A DNA stretch of 18,951 nucleotides from Triangularia verruculosa (lineage: Eukaryota; Ascomycota; Sordariomycetes; Sordariales; Podosporaceae), in assembly GCA_033296885.1 (NCBI GenBank), contig MU864115.1, positions 1 to 18,951 on the forward strand, written 5' to 3'. This document shows, piece by piece, positions 18,062 to 18,951 of this stretch. The notes below the pieces were generated by a model. The model was not told where the DNA came from, did not search any database, and saw only the letters and a list, made by a program, of their open reading frames with translations. Within the stretch, counting starts at the first letter, position 1, and every line of letters starts with the position of its first letter. The position numbers and the translations under genes are program-made.

Positions 18062-18485
18062 TGTGACGAACCCCTGTATAGAACCTCTGAAAGGGATACT
18101 CGGTTGAAAGCTACTTCTAATAATTGGTTCGGTACAACTAAATAGTACACAATAAGATATCTCAATGTAAACACAAGATACCGTGAATACAAGCTGTGAT
18201 TGCATACTGCGGAACTATCTATAAACTATCTAGTTCCTCCGTATATATAGACCATAAATCCCTAAGTACCTCCGTACCTGGATCGCTCTCGCTCGCCAGC
18301 GACCCGTAGTGATCCTCTTGCGCTCACCTCGCTCGCCAGGTAATCGCGGTGATCCGGCTCACCTTTGCCAAGCGGTGAGCCTTCTCTGACCCTGACAGCC
18401 TTGCTGCTGTGCCCCTTTCCTCCGATTGGCTGGCATGGTTAGCTGCAGTCCCCGCCTGACCCTGCTATATGGTTAGTCTGTGACA
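18062..18485 (-). repeat. 5' LTR of outer element (LTR D)
   Basis: It is 424 bp and pairs with LTR A. Residues 18062-18253 are the shared R-U5/TATA block. The U3 part (18254-18485) is GC-richer and nearly free of RIP. It includes a 12-bp direct repeat CTCGCTCGCCAG at 18288-18299 and 18328-18339 (40-bp period) and one CCAAT box (18425-18429). It ends GTGACA next to ATTAT. Confidence 0.94.
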
Positions 18486-18490
18486 ATTAT
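18486..18490. repeat. Target-site duplication ATTAT (right copy, outer element)
   Basis: Exact partner of 1303-1307. Confidence 0.9.
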
Positions 18491-18951
18491 ATTTAAGTTT
18501 AATAAAAGATCTACTATATTTAAACCTTTTAAAAAACTATAATAATAAATCACTTTTTTATATATTATATTAAAAACAATATTTTAAAGGGGATTATAAT
18601 AAATTATTTAATACTAAATTAATATAATATATATTATTTTAGATTCTTTTAAATTAATTTAATATCCGTTTAAAAACTACTTATTATTTAAATATAAAAT
18701 TTATTAAAAATATCGGTTATAAACTTCTTAATTTAATTTATAATATAATATTTATATTAATTTAAAGTAAAAAAATCGATAAACCTTTTAATTAAAAACC
18801 CATTAATAGTTTAATTATACTTATATATTTAATTATTAATTTAATTATTAAATTTCTTTTAACTTTTAAATTATTTTTTTAAAGATTATTAAAGTTATAT
18901 AATAATAGTTTATTATTTCTTATAATTATTTAACGGTTTATTTACGTTATT
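18491..18951. other. AT-rich RIP-mutated flank, origin not recognised
   Basis: This continues the same old AT-rich target DNA as 206-1302. CA and TG are rare, there are stops in every frame, and I recognise no motif. It is probably part of an older RIP-mutated repeat into which the outer element inserted. Confidence 0.5.

Larger units (their letters stand above)
1308..18485 (-). mobile_element. Outer Ty3/gypsy chromodomain LTR retrotransposon (interrupted)
   Basis: A full-length retrotransposon with its coding strand on minus. The 5' LTR is at 18062-18485 and the 3' LTR at 1308-1731, both 424 bp, flanked by ATTAT duplications. Removing the inner insertion (3759-13254 plus one AAAGT) leaves 7677 bp. 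In element order it holds gag with a CCHC knuckle, protease, reverse transcriptase, RNase H, integrase split by the insertion, a chromodomain, a tRNA-like sequence, and an antisense gene next to the 3' LTR. Order and chromodomain place it among the chromoviruses. It is dead: RIP stops throughout, reverse transcriptase YLDD changed to YFND, and integrase cut in two. Confidence 0.95.

Noticed and set aside
18008..18205. Minus-strand open stretch of 65 codons
   Set aside because: It runs through the LTR R-U5 region and leader, with no conserved motif.
18288..18339. CRISPR-like or minisatellite array in LTR D
   Set aside because: Only two copies of a 12-bp unit 40 bp apart; this is ordinary LTR sub-repeat structure in a fungal genome.

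Overview
This window is a stack of dead transposable elements from a filamentous ascomycete (Pezizomycotina-type) genome. I see no cellular gene. Two long terminal repeat (LTR) retrotransposons of one Ty3/gypsy chromodomain family are nested head-to-tail. A pogo/Fot1-type DNA transposon is nested inside the younger one. The kingdom is inferred from three things: Ty3 pol carrying a chromodomain, a Fot1-like transposase, and the signature of repeat-induced point mutation (RIP). That signature is C-to-T and G-to-A change, mostly at CpA/TpG. Long stretches have almost no CA or TG and are full of TA.

Layout. 1-205: ordinary-composition flank. 206-1302: very AT-rich, older RIP-mutated DNA. 1308-18485: outer retroelement, coding strand minus, 424-bp LTRs, target duplication ATTAT. 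3759-13254: inner retroelement, same orientation, 400-bp LTRs, target duplication AAAGT, inserted in the outer integrase gene. 4302-6162: pogo/Fot1 element with 46-bp terminal inverted repeats and TA duplication, inserted in the inner element. 18491-18951: AT-rich flank. The insertion order is flank, outer, inner, pogo. With insertions removed the retroelements are about 7.68 and 7.63 kb. They align without net gaps from the 5' LTR to a shared stop codon near the 3' end (offset 5207 on the right side, 4294 on the left).

Each retroelement reads, on the minus strand: 5' LTR, gag (CCHC knuckle), a long linker, then protease, reverse transcriptase, RNase H, integrase (DDE) and chromodomain in the -1 frame relative to gag. 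All are broken by RIP stops. Many zinc-binding Cys/His codons have become Tyr, but several catalytic residues survive: the integrase DDE in both copies, and YLDD in the inner copy.

The most interesting part is the last 0.95 kb before the 3' LTR. On the plus strand, antisense to gag-pol, both copies carry a broken gene of about 270 codons. It starts 2 bp from the LTR and overlaps the polypurine tract. It has a fossil Zn2Cys6-like cluster, complete in spacing in the inner copy with all six positions now Tyr, followed by a coiled-coil-like region. Between it and the chromodomain lies a 70-nt tRNA-like sequence, also on the plus strand, with Pol III A/B-box matches and a downstream T-run. The antisense gene and the U3 upstream of the TATA box differ strongly between the copies, while everything else is nearly the same. 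This suggests a modular 3' end.
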